DNA of 64,000 bases from an uncultured Bacteroidales bacterium (GCA_903903985.1 CAIVAT010000090.1:1-64000); one strand, 5' to 3'; numbered from the stretch's first letter, positions 19,522 to 28,462 are shown. Numbers and translations are program-made. The notes: generated from the sequence alone by a model not told the origin.

Positions 19522-19873
19522 TGATCATGCGGGCAAAACGGAACACCTGACCATTCTTTGCCGTTTTTGACGTATCACTTCAGCAGGCTACCTTCCAATG
19601 CCCTATGGCAGTCGAATTAGCACTGCGTAAACGGTTCAAAGCGAGCGTTTTTTTACAGCAGCCCATAAAACTTGAATTATCGGAATTACCGGAGTTCAAG
19701 GTCGACCTTGTTCCCGATCGTGACATTGAAAACATGCAACCGAAGGATGCCAGTATCAGGTAACTTGAAAATTTCAAGGGGAACCTATCTTTTCTCTCAA
19801 CACCTGTTTTCAAGTTTTTTTGTCCTCAGGTTGTTCCCAGTGGCACCTTTTTCATCTGAGACCTCCCCGTCGC
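19522..19873. other. Gap with a possible decayed coding scrap
   Basis: A plus-strand frame at about 19583-19762 reads AVELALRKRFKASVFLQQPI and ends ...FKVDLVPDRDIENMQPKDASIR. The VDLVP...-type end is reminiscent of small nucleotidyltransferase domains, but the similarity is too weak to name. There is no start region or complete domain. Confidence 0.25.
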
Positions 19874-20548
19874 TTATTTGGTTTGCTCAGTACTTTTACC
19901 TCCGAAAAGATCGTAAGGTTTTTCACCAAACCGGTCATGCATTAAATAAATTGTCAGAAAAACGAACACGATAAAAGCCAGCAACGTGAGGAACTGACTT
20001 ACCGACGTTTTTTGAATATCCTGTTTTTGTTTTACATCACAAACTTCACCCGGGCAGTACTGTACTTTGTCTTTAAAAAAGAGGGGGTAGAACATACATC
20101 CCAGGCAAATCCCAAAAGCCGATTCAAAGAACAGGAATACGAGACAAATAAGGCAGATAATACCTGTAATCGGACTATAGGCATTTACGATGATAAAAAA
20201 CACGAACATAGTGCCAGACAATGCCACCCCGATGATCCAGGCAAACTTTTTCTGGGCAGCTCCGACATATTCAGGTGTTTGATTGCGAACAATCAGCCGC
20301 CCCAAAATCAGGGTAGGCGAAAATTTGGGATTGATAAAAACCCTGATCAGGAAATCCGTGAGAAAAATGGTTATGATATACTTGATCGGAACAAAGTTCC
20401 CTTTGAATACGATGAACATCAATGAAAGGAATGTGCCTAGAAACAGGATCCCTGCGGCCGCCCTTATTTCCCGCTCGTTTAAAACCGGGATGTTAAATCC
20501 ATCCACTTCTTCACCGAATTTGATTGTTTTATTCATATTTGTTTTCAT
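19874..20548 (-). CDS. DUF4395 family membrane protein
   Basis: The 224-residue protein starts with a cytosolic segment GFNIPVLNEREIRAAAGILF, typical of the DUF4395 family, followed by about five hydrophobic segments. The family motif CLGCMFYPLFF is present near residue 150. The conserved cysteines in this motif and in YCPGEVC suggest redox or metal chemistry, but no activity is established. The second ATG (four codons in) is an alternative start. It has no obvious operon partner. Confidence 0.85.
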   Translation of the reverse strand: MKTNMNKTIKFGEEVDGFNIPVLNEREIRAAAGILFLGTFLSLMFIVFKGNFVPIKYIITIFLTDFLIRVFINPKFSPTLILGRLIVRNQTPEYVGAAQKKFAWIIGVALSGTMFVFFIIVNAYSPITGIICLICLVFLFFESAFGICLGCMFYPLFFKDKVQYCPGEVCDVKQKQDIQKTSVSQFLTLLAFIVFVFLTIYLMHDRFGEKPYDLFGGKSTEQTK

Positions 20549-20720
20549 GTCAGGTTCAGATATTTATCATTGAATGTATGATTGGTTGATGCGTAACAGG
20601 GATTAAAAGATTTCCTTCTCCGAGACCGTTCAGGCATTCTCATGAGTTTCGAGCAATTATCGAGGGTTACCACGGGTATTTCAACTTAGGATCAGGACCG
20701 CCAAAAGTACATAAATAGGT

Positions 20721-20842
20721 GGACAAAACCAATCACAGGACCGCCTTTCAACGTTTATTGTTGTCCGCCCACCCTGGTTAGCGTTTAAAGAACTGATATG
20801 GCCAGGCTGCTCCGGTGAAGGCAGTTGAATCGGGTGTTTTTG
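20721..20842. repeat. Palindromic MITE-like element, copy 10
   Basis: Left end: GGACAAAACCAATCACAGGA, then CCGCCTTTC and a second TTGTCCGCCCACC. Right: GATATGGCCAGGCTGCTCCG, then GTGAAGGCAGTTGAA and the outer GTGTTTTTGC. The arms are more decayed than in copies 1, 2, 5 and 6, but the length is the same. Confidence 0.6.
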
Positions 20843-20936
20843 CTATTAGATTATCGTGTACGGAGGCATTATGGGTAAGATGGCCAAATACTTTTTCAGC
20901 CAAATGAAGTTCTTCCTGTTCATTATCTTATATCAT
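20793..20936 (-). pseudogene. Decayed relative of the 46-residue frame at 9290-9430
   Basis: After ATG and an immediate stop codon the frame reads NEQEELHLAEKVFGHLTHNA, which matches EREQKTLQLAKKIFEHFTQDA at spaced positions. A later shifted frame reads LPSPEQPGHI, the element-encoded tail. Both copies run into a palindromic element at the same place. Confidence 0.35.
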
Positions 20937-20991
20937 TTTGCCAATTGTAAAAATTCTTATTTAGAACAGTTCTAATTTAAAGAACATGTTG

Positions 20992-20999
20992 TATATTTG
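20992..20999 (+). promoter_or_regulatory. Candidate -7 box (TATATTTG)
   Basis: This is an exact TAnnTTTG match, but about 280 bp upstream of the next gene (21280). Palindromic copy 11 lies between them, so the element may have entered the leader of the TPR gene. Confidence 0.3.
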
Positions 21000-21068
21000 T
21001 ATCAATTCACATTCCATATCCTGATTCGTCGGGTTGAAGCTTAAGGATCAGGAATGTGTTTTCATACC

Positions 21069-21192
21069 GGGAAAACCAGAGGACCTGATCACCCGCCACC
21101 GATGTTGATTGGCCATCCAGCTTTCATAAAAATCAATCGGGGAAGGTGGTCAGATTGCCACGGCAAAGACCGGTCGATGCGAATGTTTTATC
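21069..21192. repeat. Palindromic MITE-like element, copy 11
   Basis: Left: GGGAAAACCAGAGGACCTGA, then TCACCCGCCACCGA. Right: CGGGGAAGGTGGTCAGATTG, then CCACGGCAAAGACCGGTCG and the outer GAATGTTTTA. It lies between a candidate promoter box and the TPR gene start. Confidence 0.7.
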
Positions 21193-21279
21193 AAGTGAAA
21201 GCGGGAAATCATGGGAAAATGAGGAGAATCGGGAAGGCGGGTTGTACGGAATATCCATAATACTAATGAAATTCATGTT

Positions 21280-22698
21280 ATGAAAAAGATAATAATCGTA
21301 TTTCTCCTGATCCCTTTTTATTTATTGGGACAACAACAAAATTACTTTGACAGCGTAAAGGCGGTATTGAGGAATAGTAGCTCAGACTCGGGTAGATTCA
21401 TGAACCTGTATTGGCTAAGTTTTGCTTATGCTGAAAACAATCCGGACTCAGCTATTCATTATGCACAGGAAGCCGTTCAGTTTGCCTCCCGAAATAAGGG
21501 AAAATTGCCATTATGGACAGCTTGGAATGGCAGCAACGCACTGGGTTGGGCATTGTGGAGTGCAGGCAATTACCCTGATGCACAGGAATATTATTTCAAA
21601 CAATTGGCACAAAGCGAATCCATAAAAGATACTTTTGGCATATTCGTAGCATACGGGAACCTTGGAGCACTCAACCGAAATGAAGGCTATTACAAATCTG
21701 CCATAGAATATTATAAAAAATGCTTGTTTTTTTATCATGGCCAGGAAGTCATATGGTGGAAAGCAACCTGTTTCCCAATAATGGCAGATTTGGCCAAAAC
21801 CTATGAACAAATCGATGTTTTAGATTCTGCCCTTTTTTATGCCCAGCAATCAATGCAATTGGAAATTAAAACGGATGGAAAAGAATCGAGTTTCAATTCA
21901 GGAATTATTCTTGGAACAATCTATTCGAAACTGGGGCAACCTGCATTGGCAATGGACTATTTCAGATCATTTTTAAAGGGAGCAGGAGACAATCCTACAA
22001 AGACAAAAAATAAAGCCCTGTGCTTCTATGAAATAGCAAAACATTTTAAACGAAATGTTCAACATGATTCAGCTGTTTATTATGCTCAGAAAGCCTATGA
22101 ATTGAGCCGGCAACATGCTTTTAAAATAAACATTTTAAATACAAGCATTTTACTAAGCAAACTATATCAATTTTCCAACCAAACGGATAGTGCATATAAA
22201 TACCTGAAAATAAAGGACGAAACCCAGGAAAACATGTTTAGTAAAGAAAAACTCAGCCGGATGCAAACCCTTGAATTCAATGAACAATTAAGCCAGAGGG
22301 AGGCAGAAAATGTCCGGCAGGATGAGGCGCAGCAACGCAGCCGGAACATTCAGCTGATCATTTTGGCGATTTCCATTATTACCGCGATAATTTTATTTTT
22401 ATTGTTAAGCAGGAGCATTATGGTGAGCCACAAGTTGGTTGGGTTTTTAAGTGTTGTTGCCTTATTGGTCGTGTTTGAATTTATCAACCTCCTGGTACAC
22501 CCGTTTTTAGAAAAATTCACACATCACTCTCCCGTCCTTATGTTGTTTGCTTTGGTTTCTATTGCAGCAATATTGGTTCCGATGCACCATAGGATAGAGA
22601 AATGGGCAACAATCAAATTAGTGGAGAAAAATAAAAAGATCAGGCTACAGGCAGCGAAAAACACAATTGAACAACTGGAAGGGCAGGCGGATAAATAA
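21280..22698 (+). CDS. TPR-repeat membrane protein
   Basis: The 472-residue protein has a signal peptide at 1-18. Residues about 45-320 consist of helical TPR pairs (for example NPDSAIHYAQEAVQFA, SAIEYYKKCLFFY and DSAVYYAQKAYELS). A short coiled region (SQREAENVRQDEAQQ) follows, then three membrane helices at about 357-440 and a basic cytosolic tail of ~35 residues (WATIKLVEKNKKIRLQAAKN). The layout recalls Bacteroidota TPR sensor histidine kinases and LuxR-type regulators, but no kinase or DNA-binding domain follows. It is probably a scaffold or orphan sensor. Confidence 0.8.
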   Translation: MKKIIIVFLLIPFYLLGQQQNYFDSVKAVLRNSSSDSGRFMNLYWLSFAYAENNPDSAIHYAQEAVQFASRNKGKLPLWTAWNGSNALGWALWSAGNYPDAQEYYFKQLAQSESIKDTFGIFVAYGNLGALNRNEGYYKSAIEYYKKCLFFYHGQEVIWWKATCFPIMADLAKTYEQIDVLDSALFYAQQSMQLEIKTDGKESSFNSGIILGTIYSKLGQPALAMDYFRSFLKGAGDNPTKTKNKALCFYEIAKHFKRNVQHDSAVYYAQKAYELSRQHAFKINILNTSILLSKLYQFSNQTDSAYKYLKIKDETQENMFSKEKLSRMQTLEFNEQLSQREAENVRQDEAQQRSRNIQLIILAISIITAIILFLLLSRSIMVSHKLVGFLSVVALLVVFEFINLLVHPFLEKFTHHSPVLMLFALVSIAAILVPMHHRIEKWATIKLVEKNKKIRLQAAKNTIEQLEGQADK

Positions 22699-23280
22699 AC
22701 TTGCCCGAACCCCCTTCAGGACGGATGTTTTTGTCTGCATGCTCTTATTTTCGCAAGCACATTAAAGCTTAAAAGCCTGAAATACAACATATTCACCTAA
22801 TGGAATCATAGTCAACCGGGTGCAAAGTTTGACAGCAACGCGAGGCAATGCAGTAAGGAGATCATTCCCGACACCTCATTTCTACGGATAACAGCTTTTT
22901 TATCACACAGTTTTTCCAATATCTTTTTTACAGGTCTGGCGTTTGAGCCATATTTTTTGTCATTGAAAGTATTTTCTCAATGAGGGTATACCCATTGATG
23001 ATGGTGTAAGCTTCCCCGATCTTCGGCCAGTTTTAATCAGCAATATTTGCTGTATAAAATCACCAGGTTACAGTTTTGAACCGTAAAGTGAATGCGGTAA
23101 AGAGCCACTTTCTCGATTTTTTATGAGTGGCTCATTCATTTGTACAAATGGTTGTTCAAACAATCTCCCCTTATTGCATCCCCGCAGGTTACTACGAGAT
23201 TCTTCCATTTTCCAATCCGAACACGATGATGGGATCCCACTATATTAGTTTTCAGTATTAGCTGAAAACCCCGCCGGTTG
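22699..23280. other. 582-bp gap without a confident gene
   Basis: A minus-strand frame near 22860-22990 reads NDKKYGSNARPVKKILEKLC, followed by DKKAVIRRNE, which could be a scrap of a transposase or regulator. There is no complete frame and no named match. Nothing resembling a tRNA was seen. Confidence 0.35.
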
Positions 23281-23313
23281 AAAAATGAAAAAGGGGACAA
23301 CTGGCCCCCTTTG
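23281..23313 (-). terminator. Rho-independent terminator of the sigma-factor operon
   Basis: On the minus strand AAAGGGGGCCAGTTGTCCCCTTT forms a stem of GGGG/CCCC with A/T base, followed by TTTTTCATTTTTC. It lies about 30 bp after the stop codon at 23342. Confidence 0.7.
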
Positions 23314-23341
23314 TGAAAATAAATGATGAATTCGATATAAA

Positions 23342-23785
23342 TTATTCCTTTACCGGGTTCTCCCCTTTACGTTTCAAATAATCATTAAATGTACGTTCTC
23401 CCTCTTCATTCCAATACTGGTCATAGTGGCTCCATTTTGAACCATGGGCGTAATCCATACAATTATTGCCATCACTCATGTGTGACCTGTGTTTCCATGG
23501 CCCAAAATTGTGCCGTCCACGGTTGTGCGGCCCACCATGATGAAAACTTCCGAACAGAAGTCTTCCAAGGATGGCCAGGCCGACCGCCTGCCAGTAAGTA
23601 ATAACTCCAAGGTGGAAAATGACCGGCATCAACCAGTTCCAGAGCCACATCACCACCGCACCAAAAAGGAATGCAAACGCAGTGGCTCCGATAATTCCCA
23701 ATATGATCCATCCCATGCGGTGTTTCTTTCCACCACAACAATGTCTTTTTTCATATTTATTATCTGTTGTTTCCATGATTTTCAT
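23342..23785 (-). CDS. Small His-rich two-helix membrane protein downstream of sigma factor
   Basis: The start at 23785 is chosen because it lies 2 bp after the stop codon of the sigma factor; the upstream extension overlaps that gene. The 147-residue product has an N-terminal basic CC-containing segment (YEKRHCCGGKKHR). Two hydrophobic segments follow (GWIILGIIGATAFAFLFGAV and a Trp-rich WLWNWLMPVIFHLGVITYWQ stretch). The His/Gly/Trp-rich tail includes HHGGPHNRGRHNFGPWKHRSH. The tight spacing implies translational coupling. The family commonly follows ECF sigma genes in Bacteroidota. A role in sensing or tuning the sigma factor, perhaps involving metals, is inference. Confidence 0.75.
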   Translation of the reverse strand: MKIMETTDNKYEKRHCCGGKKHRMGWIILGIIGATAFAFLFGAVVMWLWNWLMPVIFHLGVITYWQAVGLAILGRLLFGSFHHGGPHNRGRHNFGPWKHRSHMSDGNNCMDYAHGSKWSHYDQYWNEEGERTFNDYLKRKGENPVKE

Positions 23786-23787
23786 TT

Positions 23788-24336
23788 TTAATTGTTTTTG
23801 TTGTTTAATAATATCTTGTGTAATTTTGAAAGAGCCCGGTGTTTGCGCGAAAGGAGTGTCCCTGTCGGAATATCCCATTCCTCGGATAATTCTTCATAGG
23901 AACGCTGTTCAAATTCAGTGGCGATGATTACCGCCTGTTCATCAGGTCTTAATTGTAAGATGGCCTGTTGCAGCATTTCCGGCGCTATGTTCATGTAGTC
24001 GTTTTCTTCTGTTAATGTTTCATCTGTTACCGTATTAAGTAAATAATTCTCGTTTTTTTTGTCCGTGAAGCTTTCAATCGAAACAGTTCGTTGCTTTTTC
24101 TTCTGGAAATCGATGATTTTATTCTTTACCGACCGGTAGATATACCCGGTTAAGTTTCCTATCTGGGTATCCAGATCAATCTTGTCGATCAAACCGAGTG
24201 CAACGTCCTGTATGATGTCTTCCGGCGAAGCTTCATCATATCGTTCATCGAGGTTTTTCCTGACAAAATTGACCAGCTTCTTGTACTCATTCCGGAAGAA
24301 CCGGTCCAATGATTTTTTCTGAAGCTCCTTTTCCAT
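23788..24336 (-). CDS. ECF-type RNA polymerase sigma factor
   Basis: The 182-residue protein has sigma-70 region 2 at about 10-85 (SPEDIIQDVALGLIDKIDLD and the promoter-melting/DNA-binding YIYRSVKNKIID) and region 4 at about 125-178 (LRPDEQAVIIATEFEQRSYE, then helix-turn-helix WDIPTGTLLSRKHRALSKL). No anti-sigma factor of the FecR or zinc type follows; instead a His-rich membrane protein is co-transcribed, and a terminator closes the unit after it. It is expected to direct a small stress or envelope regulon. Confidence 0.9.
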   Translation of the reverse strand: MEKELQKKSLDRFFRNEYKKLVNFVRKNLDERYDEASPEDIIQDVALGLIDKIDLDTQIGNLTGYIYRSVKNKIIDFQKKKQRTVSIESFTDKKNENYLLNTVTDETLTEENDYMNIAPEMLQQAILQLRPDEQAVIIATEFEQRSYEELSEEWDIPTGTLLSRKHRALSKLHKILLNNKNN

Positions 24337-24409
24337 GATGTTATAGACGGGTTGGAATGGTTTTATTGCAGGGAAATCGAAAATAAAATACCTGATGGAG
24401 TGAAGGTAC

Positions 24410-25633
24410 TTGTTTTTATGGGGATTGTGGCAAAGAAAAAGGGGGCATGGAGTTCCGGTGATTTCTCATCGTTCTATACTACCGGGCCCTTGTCCCCTGC
24501 CACTGCATTTGCCTCTCCCAGGCAGCAATTTACAGGGATATAATGACCACAATTATTTTTGGAAATTAAAAAACAACTTTATTAAATTTGTTGCAACGGT
24601 CCGTGAATCACAACCTGTGAGCATCAGGGTTTACAGCCTCGCCGGCCAGGTGGTCGCTCAAACACAGGCGTTCATCCGGCCCGGGAAACAATCATTCAGC
24701 CTCTCGGTTTCCAAACCAGGGGTATACCTGGTCATCATGACGGGGGGAGAGACAATGGTTTCATGCAAAGCCATCTGCTATGAGACCAATGAACCGGTGA
24801 ACCGGATCACCTGCGCCTGCTCCCCAGATCAAAGTGCAAAGGAGCCTGCACTGAAGGAAGCATTGGTGTATTCGTTGCAATATACCACCGGTGACATCCT
24901 GTTTTATCGTTGCCGCGGAGGGATCCACACTACGATTGTCACAGATGTGCCATCGGTTTCAAAGAATTACACCGTCAACTTCGTTCCCTGTATCGACCCT
25001 GCCGGCAAAAGCTATGCGATCGTAAAAATTGGCAACCAGACCTGGATGGCAGAGAACCTGGCGTATCTCCCGAAAGTTAGCAAATCCGACACCGGGTCGG
25101 AAACCATGAAGTACTGCTATGTATATGGTTACGAAGACACCGTTGTTGCAGCAGCAAAAACCACCCTGAATTACAAAACATACGGGGTCCTCTATAACTG
25201 GCCCGCGGCCATGAATACCAGCGGCAAGTCAAGGCCCATCCGGGGGGTCATGCAAGGCATTTGCACTGTCGGCTGGCATTTGCCGGGGGATGACGAATGG
25301 AAGGCCCTTGAAATGAGCCTGGGAATGACCCAGGCCGATGCCGATACCATTGACATCCGGTACTCAGGATCAGCAGGAGAGAAATTAAAATCTACCTGGG
25401 ACTGGACAAGTGACAGCCTGAGCAGTAATTACAGCGGGTTTACGGCCCTTCCGGGAGGATACAGGAACATGGACAATGGTTTCAGGGAACTCGGCAATTA
25501 TGCACTGTTCTGGAGCGCATCGGTTTTGGATACCCTGGGATATTACCGGGGACTTGAATTCAATGACGATGGTGTTTTCCGTTACAGAACGTTGAAAAGC
25601 CACGGAATGTCGGTACGCTGTGTGAAGGATTAG
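24410..25633 (+). CDS. FISUMP-domain protein, probably 5'-truncated
   Basis: The frame is 407 residues but the first ~45 (MFLWGLWQRKRGHGVPV...) do not look like a native start and there is no signal peptide. From about residue 60 it is recognisable: a T9SS-like beta module (VSIRVYSLAGQVVAQ...GVYLVIMTGG), then IVKIGNQTWMAENLAYLP, GVLYNWPAAM, GWHLPGDDEWKALE and the FISUMP end MSVRCVKD. In complete relatives a signal peptide and a longer N-terminal part precede this. It is divergent from the sigma gene 73 bp away. A deletion that removed the true 5' end is the simplest explanation. Confidence 0.65.
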   Translation: MFLWGLWQRKRGHGVPVISHRSILPGPCPLPLHLPLPGSNLQGYNDHNYFWKLKNNFIKFVATVRESQPVSIRVYSLAGQVVAQTQAFIRPGKQSFSLSVSKPGVYLVIMTGGETMVSCKAICYETNEPVNRITCACSPDQSAKEPALKEALVYSLQYTTGDILFYRCRGGIHTTIVTDVPSVSKNYTVNFVPCIDPAGKSYAIVKIGNQTWMAENLAYLPKVSKSDTGSETMKYCYVYGYEDTVVAAAKTTLNYKTYGVLYNWPAAMNTSGKSRPIRGVMQGICTVGWHLPGDDEWKALEMSLGMTQADADTIDIRYSGSAGEKLKSTWDWTSDSLSSNYSGFTALPGGYRNMDNGFRELGNYALFWSASVLDTLGYYRGLEFNDDGVFRYRTLKSHGMSVRCVKD

Positions 25634-25935
25634 ATCTCCGGTTCTATCACTTTGGATCATAAGGAAAATCTCATGAAGCGGAATTAAACACCTGGCAAAA
25701 AGTTTATTGGCCAATCGCGTTAATGAATGATTGATAAAGGAACAAAACAAATTTAATAAGCGATTTTTAATAACAACCATTCAGGCAAAATATTTATTTC
25801 GCGGCAGATCACAAAGAGTTTTCTGACCTTAAGGAACACCTGGTTATATAGAGAAAAGCCTGAAAGGTCAACTTCGTCAGGTGAGCCAGGAGGGCTCATT
25901 TCAGTCTGTCTGAAAAAAGGGAAAATCTTATATCT

Positions 25936-26646
25936 CTATTTATCCCTGAGGCAACGGACAGAGAAACCCATCCATTTTGGGTGGATGTTGCGATACATAT
26001 CATCGAGACCATAGATCAGGTTCCTGTACCAGGCGAAGGACTCACTGTATCCGGTGCTGCTCCACCAGAACCCGCTCCTGCCGGCAACGAAGAAACGACC
26101 GTTGCTGCAGCGCTCACCGCCAGGACGGGCAGAAAACCCGACCTTATCGGTGCCGCTGCCTCCAGTACTCCAGCCGGAAGTCGCCTTCAGCCGTTTTCCG
26201 GCATCCTTTCCCCGCCCGTCCTGCTCATCCCACACCGGGTTGCCCTGTCCAAAACGGGTATCGGCGTTACCCTCCAGGTTCTTCCACTCTTCATCAGTGG
26301 GAATCCTCCATCCATTGGGACAAAGCCTGCCCGTGTTTACAGCGTGCCAGTTGTAAAGCGCTCCGTATGTTTTTGCATTGGTTCCATCATTGTGGTACCA
26401 GCAATAAGCGCCGGTGGTCAACCCGGTCCACAAAATGCTGTCGGTTATGTTGGGTATTTTTGTGCCGTTGTTGTAGGTAATGACTTTCAGGTTTTCTGCA
26501 ATCCACAAATAATTGCCGATGACAACGGTACGGTAAACATTTCCGTCAATATCGGTGACGGTTCCGATATCCTGTGTTTGCGCTTTGAGGGATGACATTC
26601 CAGGTAAAGTCAGTGCAATTATTAAAAACGATTTAAGTGTTTTCAT
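25936..26646 (-). CDS. Secreted FISUMP-domain protein
   Basis: This is a complete 236-residue member of the FISUMP family. It has a signal peptide at 1-23 (ending LKAQ), then GNVYRTVVIGNYLWIAENLK, YGALYNWHAVNTG, CPNGWRIPTDEEWKNLEG, GFSARPGG, FWWSSTGYSE and the terminal GFSVRCLRDK. The domain has a C-type-lectin-like (formylglycine-generating-enzyme-related) fold and probably binds a ligand at the cell surface. It is convergent with the other FISUMP gene at 24410-25633; the pair may have arisen by duplication with inversion. Confidence 0.88.
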   Translation of the reverse strand: MKTLKSFLIIALTLPGMSSLKAQTQDIGTVTDIDGNVYRTVVIGNYLWIAENLKVITYNNGTKIPNITDSILWTGLTTGAYCWYHNDGTNAKTYGALYNWHAVNTGRLCPNGWRIPTDEEWKNLEGNADTRFGQGNPVWDEQDGRGKDAGKRLKATSGWSTGGSGTDKVGFSARPGGERCSNGRFFVAGRSGFWWSSTGYSESFAWYRNLIYGLDDMYRNIHPKWMGFSVRCLRDK

Positions 26647-26774
26647 TTTTAATTTTTCCTCCGGAAAATAAAGCCAGACATAACCAGAGCCTGATCAGGC
26701 CTGAAGCTCAAGAACAGCCTACCCCAGGCTTTCCAGGTGCAGGTAAATGGCATTTTTCATCTTGTTGATTTCCT

Positions 26775-27122
26775 GTGATGCATAAAAGACGCTGGTCTTA
26801 CGAATCGCACCCATGGATAAGCCGAAATTTTTACCATCGGGAACCGTATGATTTTTACATAAAGGATGCAGATGTCAGGAAGTGGTTCAAAAAACCGGAT
26901 TACAACCGCAAAGATAAGATAAGGATGATAAAATGGTTACTTCAACTTGTAAAGCAGGGAAAACCCGGTACGAGCTTCGATGTTGCATCGCAACTCCCTG
27001 CCGGTCGGAGGCAGGATGTGCGGCGAATCAAGTTCTGGCAAAGGAATTATTTCTATGTTTTCAATTCCTACACCAGTGCCACACGCGAAAAAAATGTTTC
27101 CCCGTATACTCCTTGTGGATGA
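26775..27122 (+). CDS. Doubtful hypothetical protein
   Basis: The 115-residue frame is rich in Lys, Arg and aromatic residues (DADVRKWFKKPDYNRKDKIR, then MIKWLLQLVKQGK). No domain is recognised, no promoter is seen, and the last ~25 residues look random. It may be the stub of a decayed gene. Confidence 0.25.
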   Translation: MMHKRRWSYESHPWISRNFYHREPYDFYIKDADVRKWFKKPDYNRKDKIRMIKWLLQLVKQGKPGTSFDVASQLPAGRRQDVRRIKFWQRNYFYVFNSYTSATREKNVSPYTPCG

Positions 27123-27263
27123 ACAATTTTGCAGTCATCAGCAAAAGAACAGCTAATTACATAATTCAATTCAACGCTCTTCTTTTGGAGATTCCTTGAA
27201 ACAGAATGAATCAGTAAAATTTCATTAATTTTAGAAGCCATTTTGAAATTGGAATTTGAATTT

Positions 27264-27313
27264 TTGCTCGCTAACCCCGCCGCAAGCGGGGAATGCGCTC
27301 GCGGGGATTCAAA
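27264..27313. repeat. REP-like palindromic repeat, copy A
   Basis: The sequence reads CCCCGCCGCAAGCGGGG, then AATGCGCTCGCGGGGATTC. It carries a GC-rich hairpin and a block (GAATCCCCGCGAGCGCATTC on the other strand) repeated at 32951 and 62558. It lies 14 bp past the stop codon of the NTF2-like gene. Confidence 0.65.
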
Positions 27314-27327
27314 TGATGAACACGGAG

Positions 27328-27789
27328 CTATTCTTTTTTATCACTGCCTCCATGGTCGCCAATCATAACCCATTTGTTCCCTTGTTTTAATAGGATATCT
27401 GTCCAGCGTCCGCTCTCCGAACTCTTTTTCCCATCCTGCGATTCCTTTGCCATTGCATAGTAGTAATCGACAAATGCCACATCCCCGTAAATTTTGATTG
27501 CCACCGGGTTAATTTCGTAAACGGGGATTTTAACGCCCTGATAAGCATAAGTAATCCATTTTTTGCTTTGTTCCTTTGTCGAAGGTAATGGAGAGCCGTT
27601 GTCCCAGCCAATATAATCGGGATGAAAATAGTCAAGGAATCCGTTAATATCGCCTTTTGCCATAAGTCCCCAATAGGTAGTTACATTGGTCCATACCTCT
27701 TTTTGTGCGACCGACCACTCTTGTGCGTGTAAAGAAGAAAGTCCAAGCACAAAAAAAAGTGCTGCAGTTAACATTATTTTTCTTTTCAT
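27328..27789 (-). CDS. Exported NTF2/SnoaL-like protein (DUF4440 type)
   Basis: The 153-residue protein has a signal peptide at 1-22 (ending LHAQ). An NTF2-like cone fold follows: VWTNVTTYWGLMAKGDINGF, LDYFHPDYIGWDNGSPLPST, then VAFVDYYYAMAK and GRWTDILLKQGNKWVMIGDH. The family ranges from ketosteroid-isomerase-like enzymes to ligand carriers, and no catalytic pair can be assigned here. It stands alone, with a REP-like palindrome directly downstream. Confidence 0.8.
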   Translation of the reverse strand: MKRKIMLTAALFFVLGLSSLHAQEWSVAQKEVWTNVTTYWGLMAKGDINGFLDYFHPDYIGWDNGSPLPSTKEQSKKWITYAYQGVKIPVYEINPVAIKIYGDVAFVDYYYAMAKESQDGKKSSESGRWTDILLKQGNKWVMIGDHGGSDKKE

Positions 27790-28004
27790 AAAAACACCTC
27801 CTGAGTTAATTTTGTATAAAATGGTTCATTATTCCCAAAAATTTTAAAATCAAATTCTTATGGAACAGTTTGACAAAGATACATCAACATTAAATTAATT
27901 AAGTCTAAATAAGTGTTAATTTATGTTAAAACGCCATATTTTTCCTGAATCGCCGGAACCAGTTTGATTAAAAAGAATGTTTCAGGCACTCAATCTCATC
28001 AGAT

Positions 28005-28043
28005 GATTGAATCAGGTTCCTTGTGATTGAATCGGGTTCCTTG
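28005..28043. repeat. Two tandem 19-20 bp direct repeats upstream of the HU gene
   Basis: GATTGAATC(A/G)GGTTCCTTG occurs at 28005-28023 and 28025-28043 with one mismatch. They are ~120 bp before the HU-family start and could be a regulatory or recombination-derived repeat. The rest of the 27790-28162 gap is A/T-rich without a gene. Confidence 0.55.
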
Positions 28044-28162
28044 ATTTTATATCACGAAAAACGTCTTATTGTAAGAAATTTCTACGATCCTTTTTCAATG
28101 GAGTGGCTAATCCCGACAAATTTGATATTTTAGCATCAAAATTCATTTAATCACTATTTCCT

Positions 28163-28450
28163 ATGACCAAAGCAGAAATCATCGAACAAATTATTGCCAG
28201 CACCGGCATTGAAAAGCCCGTGGTTACTATCACTGTTGAGTCACTGATGGAAGTCATCAAAAAATCGATGGTGAATGGTGAAAACATTTACCTGCGTGGA
28301 TTTGGCACCTTCCTGCTAAAACAGCGCGCGGCAAAGACCGGGAGGAACATCACCAAAGGCACCAGCGTTAAAATCCCCGCACATTTTATTCCGGCGTTCA
28401 AACCATCCAAGGAATTTTTGGGAGATGTTAAAGCGAAGGTCAGGGTTTAA
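28163..28450 (+). CDS. HU/IHF-family DNA-binding protein
   Basis: The 95-residue protein has the normal HU length. The N-terminal dimerisation helices (MTKAEIIEQIIASTGI...SLMEVIKKSMVNGENIYL) are followed by RGFGTF, a variant of the GFGxF signature. The DNA-clasping arm is KTGRNITKGTSVKIPA, followed by IPAFKPSKEFL. It bends DNA and shapes the nucleoid. It is followed after 12 bp by a DUF5808 gene, so the two are likely co-transcribed. Confidence 0.93.
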   Translation: MTKAEIIEQIIASTGIEKPVVTITVESLMEVIKKSMVNGENIYLRGFGTFLLKQRAAKTGRNITKGTSVKIPAHFIPAFKPSKEFLGDVKAKVRV

Positions 28451-28462
28451 TAGCAAGGCCAC

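Noticed and set aside
22699-23280. Long gap inspected for tRNA or structured RNA genes
   Set aside because: No cloverleaf-like arrangement or known RNA motif could be recognised by eye.
25977-26595. Long plus-strand frames opposite the FISUMP gene
   Set aside because: They are antisense shadows with biased composition (Cys/Arg/Ser-rich) and no domain.
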